From positions 62,001 through 126,000 of the forward strand of contig JAQTXB010000006.1 in assembly GCA_028688995.1 (NCBI GenBank): a stretch of 64,000 nt of DNA, in the 5' to 3' direction. Of this stretch, positions 1 through 7,972 are shown one piece after another. Made by a program: the position numbers and the translations under genes. How positions within the stretch are numbered: position 1 is the first letter of the stretch; each line of letters starts with the position of its first letter. The notes beneath the pieces were generated by a model. The model was not told the origin of the DNA and ran no database searches. It worked only from the letters and a program-made list of their open reading frames with translations. The stretch comes from Aliarcobacter sp. (GTDB lineage: Bacteria; Campylobacterota; Campylobacteria; Campylobacterales; Arcobacteraceae).

Positions 1-965
1 GATTTTGAAATATTTGCTTTTATTTTTGTTAATTTTGAATGGGTATCTACCTCTTTATAATTTCTATAAAATACAGTAGATAATCCCTCTTTATTTTGTT
101 CATCATTTTTTAAATCTTCAACATCAACAGAAATATTTGTTTTTAGTGAATTATCATCTAAAAAATATTTAGTAATATCTATAAAAAAATCTTTAGAGAT
201 AAGCTCTCCATCATCAGGATTTGCATCAATAGATAATCCTGTATAATTATCTTTTTTTATGTCAGTATAAGCCATATTTATATCTGTTTTTTCATTATTA
301 ATATTTAAATATAAATATCTTCTATTTGCACTATTTTTTAATTCATTATTCTTATATTTAGTAGATTCATTTACTCTTTCATTACTAAAATAAGCCAAAT
401 GTGACCAACCATTTTCAAAAGCTTTTGAATTTGTTAGACTCTCTCTAAAAGCTCCAGTTGAAGAACCATTTACATTTATTTCATTTCCATTCTCTTTTAA
501 ACCTTTTTTTGTATAAAGTCTTATGAAATAAATTCCTGTTTCATTACCATAAGAAAATGAACTCTCACCATAATATATCTCTACATGATCAATAAAATCT
601 AAAGGTAAATCTCCCCAAACTAAAGCTGCACTTTGATTATAAATTGAACTTACTTCATGGTCATTTATAAAAACCCTAAAAAATCCACTAACCATAGCTT
701 TTGTAGCTGAAAGTGATGGAGTTAAAAAACCATATCTATTTTTATTTAAATTTAAAAGGGGAAGCTCTTTTAAAATATCATTTAATTTATGATATTGCAT
801 AAGTTGTATATCTTTTTGAGAGTAGATAAAAACATGCCCTAGTTTTTCATCAAGGGTTTGTAATGATTTTTCGCTAGTTGTATTGTATTCTTGTAATAAA
901 TTATCTAAATCACTTGAAAATAATGATGTGTAAAATATAATAAATAATAAAATTACTAACTTCAT
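1..965 (-). CDS. TonB-dependent outer-membrane receptor (3' end outside window)
   Basis: Partial gene of 321 visible codons running off the left edge. It starts with a signal peptide (MKLVILLFIIFYTSLFSS). A plug-like domain follows at about residues 50-150, including VFINDHEV and DHVEIYYGESSFSYG, which corresponds to the plug-domain signature normally written EVxxGPxSxxYG. After that come alternating beta-strand segments typical of the start of a receptor barrel. No clear TonB box is visible. It lies 90 bp downstream of tonB on the same strand, so it is probably the last gene of the receptor/FeS/exbB/exbD/tonB operon. Substrate cannot be told; the context suggests a metal or metal chelate. 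The missing C-terminus means barrel length and completeness are unknown. Confidence 0.75.
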   Translation of the reverse strand, partial: MKLVILLFIIFYTSLFSSDLDNLLQEYNTTSEKSLQTLDEKLGHVFIYSQKDIQLMQYHKLNDILKELPLLNLNKNRYGFLTPSLSATKAMVSGFFRVFINDHEVSSIYNQSAALVWGDLPLDFIDHVEIYYGESSFSYGNETGIYFIRLYTKKGLKENGNEINVNGSSTGAFRESLTNSKAFENGWSHLAYFSNERVNESTKYKNNELKNSANRRYLYLNINNEKTDINMAYTDIKKDNYTGLSIDANPDDGELISKDFFIDITKYFLDDNSLKTNISVDVEDLKNDEQNKEGLSTVFYRNYKEVDTHSKLTKIKANISK

Positions 966-1055
966 ATCTGCCTAATAGAGTATTTTTCGCCCATTGTAAT
1001 TAAATATTTGTTAATTTATAATTATAAAAGTAAAAAAATTGTGGTCATTTTGTAA

Positions 1056-1742
1056 TCAAATTAATTTATATTCTATAGGAATTTGAATTTCAATGCTTTT
1101 ATTTGTTTTTGGAAAGTTTTTTGAAGCCTCTTGAATTGCTTCAATAGTTGCATTTTGTAAAAATTTGTGTCCATCAATTATTTCAATATTTTCTACACTT
1201 CCATCTTCTAAAATTTTGAATTTAACAACTACAATTCCCTCAATTGAAAGTTTTCTAGCTTTCATAGGATACTTTACATTTTGATTTATTAGATTTCTAA
1301 TTTGTGCTAAATGTTTATCTAAATAATCTTTTTTTTCATCTACAATAGGTTTTGTCAAAATCTCTTTTTCAGCAGTTATGATTTTTTCTGTAGTTTTACT
1401 TATTATTTCTTCAACTTTTTTTGTAGTTTCACTCTCTTTTTTCGGTTCTTCTTTTTTCTCTACCTTTTTTTTGATTGATGGTTTTGGAGTTTCTACTACT
1501 TTTTCAATCAACTCTTTTTTTTCTTCAACTTTTGGCTCTTCAGCTTTAGTATCTTCTTTTTTTATCTCTTCTTGTAGTGGTTTTAACTCTGGTTTTAGTT
1601 CTACATGATTTAAAGATAAAGTTTTAGGAACTTCTGTTTTATTAACAATTATTTTGTCATTTGCAAAAATATAAAAAATTCCTATTGCAAAAAAAGCATA
1701 AAAACACAAAGCTATAAAAAAAGAGTTAAAATATCTATTCAT
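1056..1742 (-). CDS. tonB: TonB energy-transducing protein
   Basis: Inner-membrane protein that carries proton-motive-force energy from ExbBD to outer-membrane receptors. One N-terminal membrane anchor (about residues 7-28) is followed by a long Lys/Glu/Pro-rich periplasmic spacer (about 45-125) and a C-terminal TonB domain (about 145-228). The domain has the family motif YPMKARKLSIEG followed by VVVKFKILEDGSV. Length (228 aa) is normal. Its ATG overlaps the exbD stop by 4 nt (ATGA), so the two are translationally coupled. It sits between ExbD and a second receptor gene, so the complex is dedicated to, or at least co-expressed with, these receptors. Confidence 0.93.
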   Translation of the reverse strand: MNRYFNSFFIALCFYAFFAIGIFYIFANDKIIVNKTEVPKTLSLNHVELKPELKPLQEEIKKEDTKAEEPKVEEKKELIEKVVETPKPSIKKKVEKKEEPKKESETTKKVEEIISKTTEKIITAEKEILTKPIVDEKKDYLDKHLAQIRNLINQNVKYPMKARKLSIEGIVVVKFKILEDGSVENIEIIDGHKFLQNATIEAIQEASKNFPKTNKSIEIQIPIEYKLI

Positions 1743-2116
1743 TTTTTTGTCACAATCGAAATATTTGAGTATTCGTAGCTTTTTAACATATCTAAGATAG
1801 ATACAAAAATCTCAAATTTAGCATTTTTATCACTATTTATATTAATTGGCGTATCTTTTGGAAATTGTAAAATATGCTCTTTGATATTGTCTAAACCCTC
1901 TATAAAATTATTACAATAAAAAGTTCCATCCTCTTTAATTACTATTATTATCTCTTTATCTACTTTTAAATTATTCGCATTTGTTGCAGTTGGTAGGGAT
2001 ATTGGAATTATCCCTTTTGATATAAAAGTTGAAGTCATTAAAACAATGGTTAAAAGTACAAGTAATACATCAATAAAAGGTATTACATTTATAGAATCAT
2101 ACTTCTTCAGTTTCAT
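1739..2116 (-). CDS. exbD: ExbD, TonB-complex proton channel subunit
   Basis: 125-residue ExbD/TolR-family protein: short cytoplasmic tail, one transmembrane helix at about residues 11-31 and a small periplasmic domain. The helix contains Asp16 in VIPFIDVLLVLL, the position of the membrane aspartate essential for proton passage in this family. Its start lies 20 nt inside exbB and its stop overlaps tonB by 4 nt, so exbB-exbD-tonB form a tightly coupled unit. TolR is the paralogous alternative, but the adjacent tonB and two receptor genes favour ExbD. Confidence 0.93.
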   Translation of the reverse strand: MKLKKYDSINVIPFIDVLLVLLTIVLMTSTFISKGIIPISLPTATNANNLKVDKEIIIVIKEDGTFYCNNFIEGLDNIKEHILQFPKDTPININSDKNAKFEIFVSILDMLKSYEYSNISIVTKK

Positions 2117-2522
2117 ATTTACTCTCTAAAACTTCTGCATAACGACCTAAAATATTATAAAAAATCTGAGAAGCAATAGCAACCACAAGTCCAGCAGCAG
2201 TTGCTTTTAAAGCAAGTGCCAATGAACTCATAATTTTTGCAGCTTCTATATCGCCATTTCCCATAGTCATAAAAGTTAACATAATTGCCAATACAGTTCC
2301 TAGCAATCCAATATATGGAGAATTTGAAGCAATAGTCCCTATGATAGTAAGGTGTTTTGTCAAAGCAATATCTAAAGCTTTTTTATTTTTATAACTTGAA
2401 ACATCCATGTTTTTATAAAAAATCACCCTTTCTATAAAAAACCAAAAAGAGATAAAACTCATAAATATCAACAACGCAATAACACCATAATCAACTAGAT
2501 TTTTTAATAATTCTATATTCAT
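2097..2522 (-). CDS. exbB: ExbB, TonB-complex motor subunit (short type)
   Basis: 141-residue MotA/TolQ/ExbB-family membrane protein with three hydrophobic segments (about 10-30, 65-90 and 100-125). The conserved core YIGLLGTVLAIM and the stretch ALKATAAGLVVAI match ExbB/TolQ helices 2 and 3. It is much shorter than E. coli ExbB (244 aa) but close to the short Helicobacter/Campylobacter form, so I do not regard it as truncated. The start overlaps the FeS-protein stop by 4 nt. With ExbD it forms the proton-driven motor that powers TonB. Confidence 0.92.
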   Translation of the reverse strand: MNIELLKNLVDYGVIALLIFMSFISFWFFIERVIFYKNMDVSSYKNKKALDIALTKHLTIIGTIASNSPYIGLLGTVLAIMLTFMTMGNGDIEAAKIMSSLALALKATAAGLVVAIASQIFYNILGRYAEVLESKYETEEV

Positions 2523-3946
2523 TTGTTTTCCATTTTCATTTGAGCATGATTATGTCCACCCATATTTGCTCCATAAGTTTTAAATACATAACCCGTATAA
2601 AAATTAAGCCCCATATAAAATATGATTAATGCAGAAGCAAAAGGGAAAGCTATAATTTTTAGATTTAATTTTGCATCAATTAATCTAAATCTCATAGCCA
2701 TTAAAACAAACGCCCAAATATATCCAATATGATTAAACACTTTAAAAATATGTACCCAATCATCTTTTCTACTTGCAAGTGGTAACATAGTTTCAAATCC
2801 CAAAGAGAAAGCTTGATTAAAACCATTTACAATATTTGAAGCATAAGAATAAAAGAAAAACTCTCCAATATGAGATAATCCACCAATTATAAATAAAGGT
2901 GCAAAGGCATATCCAAGAGTATAAAATGTTTTTTCATAATCTACATTCATAATTTTTGAAGCTATAAACATTCCAATTACACTTAAAAAAATAGATATTA
3001 AAACAGCATATGAAAAAGCAAATAAACCAATTACATCTATTGAGCCAAAATCTATAAAAGATTCAAAATATCTTGCTGTTTTAACCCAAAAAAACTCTTC
3101 AACAATTGCACTTCGCCCTAAAGCATGATGAAATCCCATTGTAATACTAATAGCTGCTGTTATAAATATCAATGCCCAAACTTCTGCTTTATTTGGTTTA
3201 AATTTATTAAATAATCTACTTGATGGTTTTTTAAATTTAAAAGCCACACTTTCACAAGCACTTGAACAATCCATACATAAAGTACAATCTTCCATTGAGT
3301 TCTTTTTTTCAAAGGTAAAAGGTTTTAGATTATAAGAACAAGCACTTGCACAATCAAAAGTTTTACAAGATGAACAATGTTCTTTGTAAGTTTCAAGTTT
3401 TGTAAAACTTACTTTTGAAAAAGCTTTTGTCATAGTTCCAATTGGACAAATATATTTACAATAAACCATTTCATCATAGATGTAATAAAAAACTACAGCT
3501 AACAAAGTCATAACAGCAAATAACATTGCCGTTGCATAGGGAGTTTTGAAAAATTCTGGATACAAGTAATATGTACACCACCATCCAATAAAAAGTAAAA
3601 ATACTCCAATAAATGGATTTTCCATACTTTTTGGTAACTTCTTTTTCAAACCAAATTTAGTAATAAATTTTCCAATAAATCCGTGAGGACAAACCCCACA
3701 GAAAATTCTTCCAAAAGTAGCAAGTGTAGTAACCATAAAAAATGGCCAAAATAATCCCCAAAAAAGTCCAGTAGTAAATAAATTTTCTTCTTTTGTAGGA
3801 TTAACAAAACCAAAATAAATAGCATAAATAAATAGAGCAAAAACTATTACTTGTATAGTTCTTAGAAAAACTCTATTTTTAAATATGATATTTAATACAG
3901 GCATTCCAAAGATGTCATTTTTATCTCTTTTTACAAAATTTGTCAT
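2519..3946 (-). CDS. Membrane 4Fe-4S protein, NapH/CcoG-like, in TonB operon
   Basis: 475-residue polytopic membrane protein with several hydrophobic helices and cysteine motifs of the NapH/CcoG/NosR type: GRIFCGVCPHG and CKYICPIG in loops, then two ferredoxin-like clusters (CSSCKTFDCASAC and CTLCMDCSSAC at about residues 190-230). A hydrophobic second half follows and the C-terminal tail is His/Met-rich (GGHNHAQMKMENK). Such proteins pass electrons across or at the inner membrane. Lying 8 bp after a TonB-dependent receptor and overlapping exbB, it is plausibly a reductase for the imported metal (Fe or Cu) or for release from a chelator. That role is inference. The ATG is preceded by TAGGACA as ribosome binding site. 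Confidence 0.8.
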   Translation of the reverse strand: MTNFVKRDKNDIFGMPVLNIIFKNRVFLRTIQVIVFALFIYAIYFGFVNPTKEENLFTTGLFWGLFWPFFMVTTLATFGRIFCGVCPHGFIGKFITKFGLKKKLPKSMENPFIGVFLLFIGWWCTYYLYPEFFKTPYATAMLFAVMTLLAVVFYYIYDEMVYCKYICPIGTMTKAFSKVSFTKLETYKEHCSSCKTFDCASACSYNLKPFTFEKKNSMEDCTLCMDCSSACESVAFKFKKPSSRLFNKFKPNKAEVWALIFITAAISITMGFHHALGRSAIVEEFFWVKTARYFESFIDFGSIDVIGLFAFSYAVLISIFLSVIGMFIASKIMNVDYEKTFYTLGYAFAPLFIIGGLSHIGEFFFYSYASNIVNGFNQAFSLGFETMLPLASRKDDWVHIFKVFNHIGYIWAFVLMAMRFRLIDAKLNLKIIAFPFASALIIFYMGLNFYTGYVFKTYGANMGGHNHAQMKMENK

Positions 3947-3954
3947 TTTATGTC

Positions 3955-6048
3955 CTAAAATTTGTATGTATATGTAAGCATTGTACTTCTTGGACTTGCA
4001 GCTTTGTAAGTTTCATTACCTGATGTATCTTTTGAAGCTTCCATTGCATAATATTTATCAAATAAGTTATTTACATTTAGTTGAATATTATGTGCTTTCA
4101 TTTCATATCCAATCATAAAATCTGTTACTAAATCATAACCTTCATATTTTTGAGTATTTGCATTATCCATATAGTAGCTTCCATATGTTCTTGCTGTTAC
4201 TCTTGTTTTAAATCCACTTGCTAAATGATAAGCAGCATATACTGAGTATTGATTTTCAGGAATAAAAGGTAGATAATTTCCATCCCTTGAAACTAAAGTA
4301 GTTGTTGCACCACTTCTTACAGATTCATTGAAAGTATCGAATTTAAATTTACTGTAAGTATAAGCACCACCAATTTGAATACTGTTTGTTAAATCATAAC
4401 TTGTATTAAATTCTAAACCTTGTTTATCTGTTTGTCCTGCATTATCATAAACTGTATTACTTCCAATTTGTTGAGTTTGAATAATCTCATCTTTTACAAT
4501 ATTTTCAAAAATAGCTATATCTGTATCACTTTTCTCAGTTCTTGTTTTTAAACCAACTTCATAATTTATACTCTGTGATTTATCTAAATCGTTATTAGTT
4601 TCCAATTCACTTGTTGTAGGTGCTTGATTTGCTCCAGCAATAGAAGCATAAACATTTGTAGTATCAGTTAAAGCATAAGATGTTCCAATTTTTGCAGAAA
4701 AAAGAGTAAATGAATTATCTAATGAATAATTACCTTTACCAGTTCCATATTTTCCAGTACTGTAATTATAAGCTCTTAATTCATTTCCAGTTATATCAAA
4801 ATTTAATTTATCAACTCTTGTACCTACGTCAAATCCCCATTTATCAGTTAATTTAAAACTCTCTTTTACATACGAACCATAAAGAAAAGTAGAACTATCT
4901 TCAGTTGCAGCTAAAGCTCCTTTATTATTTGAAAGAGTTCTTAAAATTCTTCCTGTACTACTTGTTTGAATATCTTTATATTCATATTTTTTAGAATCAT
5001 CTGATTTATCTAGCTTTAACGTAACTCCTCCAACTAAATTTGCATCTTGAGAAAACATTTTGTGAGCATAATCAAATTCCAAATCTGTTCCAAAAATATT
5101 GTTATCACTTGAATCATTTATCATTCCAGTTACTGGATGATAATGCTCCCAATGTGTAAAATAAACCCTTGGTTTATAAGTTACACTTCCAGATTCTTTT
5201 TCATATTTTGAGTTAAATGATGCTATTTTTGAGTTTCTTGCACTATCTTGCCATGCGTTTGAAGTATTGTGTTGTTCACCACTTTTTTTGAACTCTTCAA
5301 ACTCAGCTTTTGTCATAGAAGCTGGTAAATTTAGATTTGATTCTGTATAAGCTAACTCATTTTCAATTGTAGAATCATCCTTAAAAATATGACCATATTT
5401 TAAACTAAGTTGAGTTGTATCAAACTCATTATTATCTCTCCAAGAGTTATCTATAGTTCTTGTAGAAAAAGTAGCTGAAGTAAAATCATTATCAGAAATT
5501 TTACCTCTAACTTTTGCATTTAGATTTTTTTGTCCATCATCACCAATTCCTAGTTTTATTCTATTTTTATCCTCATCAAAAACTGATTTTGTAATAAGTT
5601 GAATAACTCCACCAGTTGAATTAACTGCATTTATAGAACCAGGTCCTTTTTGAACTTCGATACTCGAAACATCTTGCATATCAATAAAGTCAAATCTAGT
5701 AAATGAATCAGGGTCCGTCATTGGAACACCATCTTTCATTACCATGATTTCTCTAACACCATATGCTGCTTTTAAACCAGCACCTCTAATAACCAATTTT
5801 GGACTTGGTGAGTTTGTAGATGAAGCTGCTATTACACCTGGAATATTTTGAATAGCATCTTGTACATTTAAGATATTTTTATCTTCAATAGTTTTTTCAT
5901 CAACAACAGCAATACTTTCGCTTATCTCTTTTGTAGGTGTCGCAATTTTTGTGGCAGTTACAGACATTTGGTCTAGATTAACAACTTCACTTGCAAGTAA
6001 GTTTGCATTTATAGCTAATATGGCAAAAATCGAATACTTTAGTTTCAT
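3955..6048 (-). CDS. TonB-dependent outer-membrane receptor
   Basis: Complete 697-residue receptor. Signal peptide is about residues 1-19 (cleavage after LLAS), then a TonB-box-like segment (about 22-33, DQMSVTATK). The plug domain at about 45-155 has NIPGVIAA, LVIRGAGLK and EVQKGPGSINAVNSTGG, the last being the classic plug signature. A 22-strand-type barrel ends in the terminal aromatic motif TYKF typical of outer-membrane proteins. It is the first gene of the metal-uptake operon. The ligand is not predictable from sequence; ferric siderophore, citrate-like chelate or copper are all possible. The 5' region to 6125 is very A+T-rich and I see no convincing Fur box. Confidence 0.9.
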   Translation of the reverse strand: MKLKYSIFAILAINANLLASEVVNLDQMSVTATKIATPTKEISESIAVVDEKTIEDKNILNVQDAIQNIPGVIAASSTNSPSPKLVIRGAGLKAAYGVREIMVMKDGVPMTDPDSFTRFDFIDMQDVSSIEVQKGPGSINAVNSTGGVIQLITKSVFDEDKNRIKLGIGDDGQKNLNAKVRGKISDNDFTSATFSTRTIDNSWRDNNEFDTTQLSLKYGHIFKDDSTIENELAYTESNLNLPASMTKAEFEEFKKSGEQHNTSNAWQDSARNSKIASFNSKYEKESGSVTYKPRVYFTHWEHYHPVTGMINDSSDNNIFGTDLEFDYAHKMFSQDANLVGGVTLKLDKSDDSKKYEYKDIQTSSTGRILRTLSNNKGALAATEDSSTFLYGSYVKESFKLTDKWGFDVGTRVDKLNFDITGNELRAYNYSTGKYGTGKGNYSLDNSFTLFSAKIGTSYALTDTTNVYASIAGANQAPTTSELETNNDLDKSQSINYEVGLKTRTEKSDTDIAIFENIVKDEIIQTQQIGSNTVYDNAGQTDKQGLEFNTSYDLTNSIQIGGAYTYSKFKFDTFNESVRSGATTTLVSRDGNYLPFIPENQYSVYAAYHLASGFKTRVTARTYGSYYMDNANTQKYEGYDLVTDFMIGYEMKAHNIQLNVNNLFDKYYAMEASKDTSGNETYKAASPRSTMLTYTYKF

Positions 6049-6125
6049 TTCATTCCTTAGAAAATAATTTCCAAGATAATAAAACAGTTGTGTTAATTTT
6101 CTATTAATTATTTGTTAATGAATTC

Positions 6126-6761
6126 TTAAATATAAAATTTCTTTTCAATTTTCTTTCTAATACAGCAACTCATTTGATTTTCTCTATCACTTGGGCTTAT
6201 AATTCCTATAATGTGAGGCTTTGAATATATTTTGTTTTTTTCAAAATTTTGATTTTCAAGCCAAGTTAAAAAAGTTATTTCCAACTCTTTTGTTAACTTT
6301 ACAAAATCCATATCAAGATTTACAATATTTTCAAACTCCTTTGGTAAAGTTTTTACTTGTTCTCCAAAGTAATAAAAACAAGTTGAAAGTAAAACATTTT
6401 TACCAGCTAAATCCATCTCTTTTGTGCAACGACTATGAACACTTGGTCTTAATTTTATTTCATCATTTGAAAAATCATAAACACTATCACCCATTTGTTC
6501 TTCTATATTTTTGCTAGTTTTATTTGGGATTTTTATGCTTAAATTCTCTTTTGTATAAGTATCATACTCCTTCATACTCATTACAGTTGTGATTTCCATA
6601 GTGTAGATTAGTTTAAACTCAGAGCTTAATCCAATAAGCCAATCCCCTATTTTTGCAATTTTTCTAAGATTTGGTTTACAAATAGCCAAAGTGCAAACTC
6701 CACCGTAAGGATTGGGAGCAGCACCATCATCAACTGGAACTATGTAGGCGTAGATATTCAT
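6126..6761 (-). CDS. Nmad2-type putative nucleotide-modification protein
   Basis: 211-residue protein that I recognise as the Nmad2 family (nucleotide modification associated domain 2) from its N-terminal signature: YIVPVDDGAAPNPYGG, then CTLAICKP and GDWLIGLSS. Nmad domains were predicted by comparative genomics to act in DNA or nucleotide modification, often beside mobile or defence genes; a reaction is not established to my knowledge. No signal peptide or membrane segment is visible, so it should be cytoplasmic. It lies downstream of a DCC-family gene, a toxin-antitoxin pair and a KAP NTPase on the same strand, which fits a defence-like neighbourhood. The family call rests on memory of the motif rather than a search. 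Confidence 0.6.
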   Translation of the reverse strand: MNIYAYIVPVDDGAAPNPYGGVCTLAICKPNLRKIAKIGDWLIGLSSEFKLIYTMEITTVMSMKEYDTYTKENLSIKIPNKTSKNIEEQMGDSVYDFSNDEIKLRPSVHSRCTKEMDLAGKNVLLSTCFYYFGEQVKTLPKEFENIVNLDMDFVKLTKELEITFLTWLENQNFEKNKIYSKPHIIGIISPSDRENQMSCCIRKKIEKKFYI

Positions 6762-6793
6762 ATTACTTCTTGATTTTTAGATTTTAGATAATA

Positions 6794-7189
6794 TCAAATC
6801 TTGCTATTTTTGCCTAAAATAAAAAGTATAATTTTTCGCAAAATGAAAAAAAGTTTATAAAGAGAATTTGAAAAAAGATTGTCGTAGCGAAAGAAAAAAT
6901 GAAGTTTTCCCAAAAGAGTAGTTTTATCAACAGCACTATTTAAAAAAGCCAAAGCCTTTGCACCTTGAAAACAGTCGTTTTTATAAAGCACAATAAAACC
7001 ATCGTTTATGTTTAGATTTCCACAAATAAGAGCTATTTCAGATAGATTTTCTCTTACATCTTTTAGAGTGATTTCAAAGTTCTCTTTTAGTTTTAAAAGG
7101 TTTGCATATTTTGAGCAAAATGGACATTGTTTGTCGTAGTAGAGGGTTATTTTTTGTTTCAAGTTTTGGTTACTTTCTTGGATATACAT
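6794..7189 (-). CDS. DCC-family (DUF393) thiol-disulfide protein
   Basis: 131-residue protein of the DCC family: the motif DKQCPFCSKYANLL holds Asp19, Cys22 and Cys25 (DxxCxxC), followed by a thioredoxin-like small domain. The C-terminal third is hydrophobic and basic (LYKLFFILRKIILFILGK), probably membrane-associated. The family is predicted to be thiol-disulfide oxidoreductases, with substrates mostly unknown. It is 32 bp upstream of the Nmad2 gene on the same strand. I see no partner that would define its target. Confidence 0.75.
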   Translation of the reverse strand: MYIQESNQNLKQKITLYYDKQCPFCSKYANLLKLKENFEITLKDVRENLSEIALICGNLNINDGFIVLYKNDCFQGAKALAFLNSAVDKTTLLGKLHFFFRYDNLFSNSLYKLFFILRKIILFILGKNSKI

Positions 7190-7238
7190 ATCGTTTTCCC
7201 GAAGTCAAGAAAACGATATATTAATTTTTTAATTAAAA

Positions 7239-7514
7239 TCAAACTAATTGTATTTTTAATTCTTTTCCTAAAATATTTGCAAAATTTTGAAGCGTAGATA
7301 ACTTTATATCTTGAGCATGATTTTCTATTCTTGAAATTGCTGATTTTTTTGTATGAAGTTTGATAGCTACATCTTCTTGTGAAAGACCAATATCTTTTCT
7401 TGCTTGTTTTAATATTTCACCTATTTTAAACTCTTCATAACCTTTATCAAAGTTTTTTGCAAACTCTTCACTTACTTCTTTTCTTTTTAGAATGTATTTA
7501 TCTAAATCATCCAT
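7239..7514 (-). CDS. higA: HigA-type antitoxin, XRE helix-turn-helix
   Basis: 91-residue DNA-binding antitoxin. An XRE/Cro-type helix-turn-helix occupies about residues 32-87 ([23 protein letters not shown]). The N-terminal 30 residues are charged and probably contact the toxin. The gene overlaps the upstream toxin by 8 nt, and the toxin-first order is that of HigBA systems. It should neutralise the toxin and repress the operon through the palindrome at 7854-7871. XRE regulators are generic, so the specific HigA label rests on the partner and gene order. Confidence 0.82.
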   Translation of the reverse strand: MDDLDKYILKRKEVSEEFAKNFDKGYEEFKIGEILKQARKDIGLSQEDVAIKLHTKKSAISRIENHAQDIKLSTLQNFANILGKELKIQLV

Positions 7515-7848
7515 AAATGTACTCCTTTTTTCTCTTTTGAGCTAATTCAATCTCATTTTTAGGTGTTTTTTGGTCTTTTTTCTTAAAAGCATTTGTTAAA
7601 ATAATTAGCTTACCATTATGTTCAAAACCAAGAAATCTAAAATTGTTATTAGCGTGTTGTACACGAATTTCTATTATATCATCAGTATTTACAAGCTTTT
7701 TGTAAAATTTTGTAGATATAGAGTCATCTTCTCTTATTAACTTAAATATCCAAAGAATTTTTTCTACTTCTTTATCATTTAAAGTATTTAAAAATTCTTC
7801 AATAGTATTTCTATTCGAGTTATTTTTATAAAATAAAATCTCTTTCAT
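7507..7848 (-). CDS. higB: HigB/Gp49-type toxin (RelE superfamily)
   Basis: 113-residue toxin of the phage-derived Gp49-like/HigB family. Recognisable features are the basic core [39 protein letters not shown] and a C-terminal run of charged residues ([14 protein letters not shown]). The arrangement Arg-Val near the middle, then FRFLGF and an AFKKK segment is the family pattern. RelE-superfamily toxins are ribosome-dependent or free mRNA interferases; that activity here is inferred from the family. It is the first gene of the operon and its start is 6 nt from a perfect 18-bp palindrome. Confidence 0.82.
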   Translation of the reverse strand: MKEILFYKNNSNRNTIEEFLNTLNDKEVEKILWIFKLIREDDSISTKFYKKLVNTDDIIEIRVQHANNNFRFLGFEHNGKLIILTNAFKKKDQKTPKNEIELAQKRKKEYIYG

Positions 7849-7853
7849 GATAT

Positions 7854-7871
7854 GTTAACATATATGTTAAC
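7854..7871. promoter_or_regulatory. 18-bp palindromic operator of the higBA-type operon
   Basis: GTTAACATATATGTTAAC is a perfect 18-bp inverted repeat immediately upstream of the toxin start at 7848. Its position fits an operator bound by the XRE antitoxin for autoregulation, as in many toxin-antitoxin operons. No other copy was noticed in the window. Confidence 0.7.
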
Positions 7872-7972
7872 TTTTGTCAATTTAATCATGTTATCCTCCA
7901 TTCTAAATAATTTTATAGATTATATAAAATATTTAAAATTAGGATTAAAAATATTACAGAATGAAATAAAAA

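Noticed and set aside
1378..1608. Plus-strand frame opposite tonB, rich in Ser/Phe
   Set aside because: It is the mirror of the Lys/Glu-rich TonB spacer; no ribosome site and the composition is explained by the opposite strand.
6049..6125. Fur box before the receptor operon
   Set aside because: The region is simply A+T-rich; I could not align a convincing 19-bp inverted repeat.
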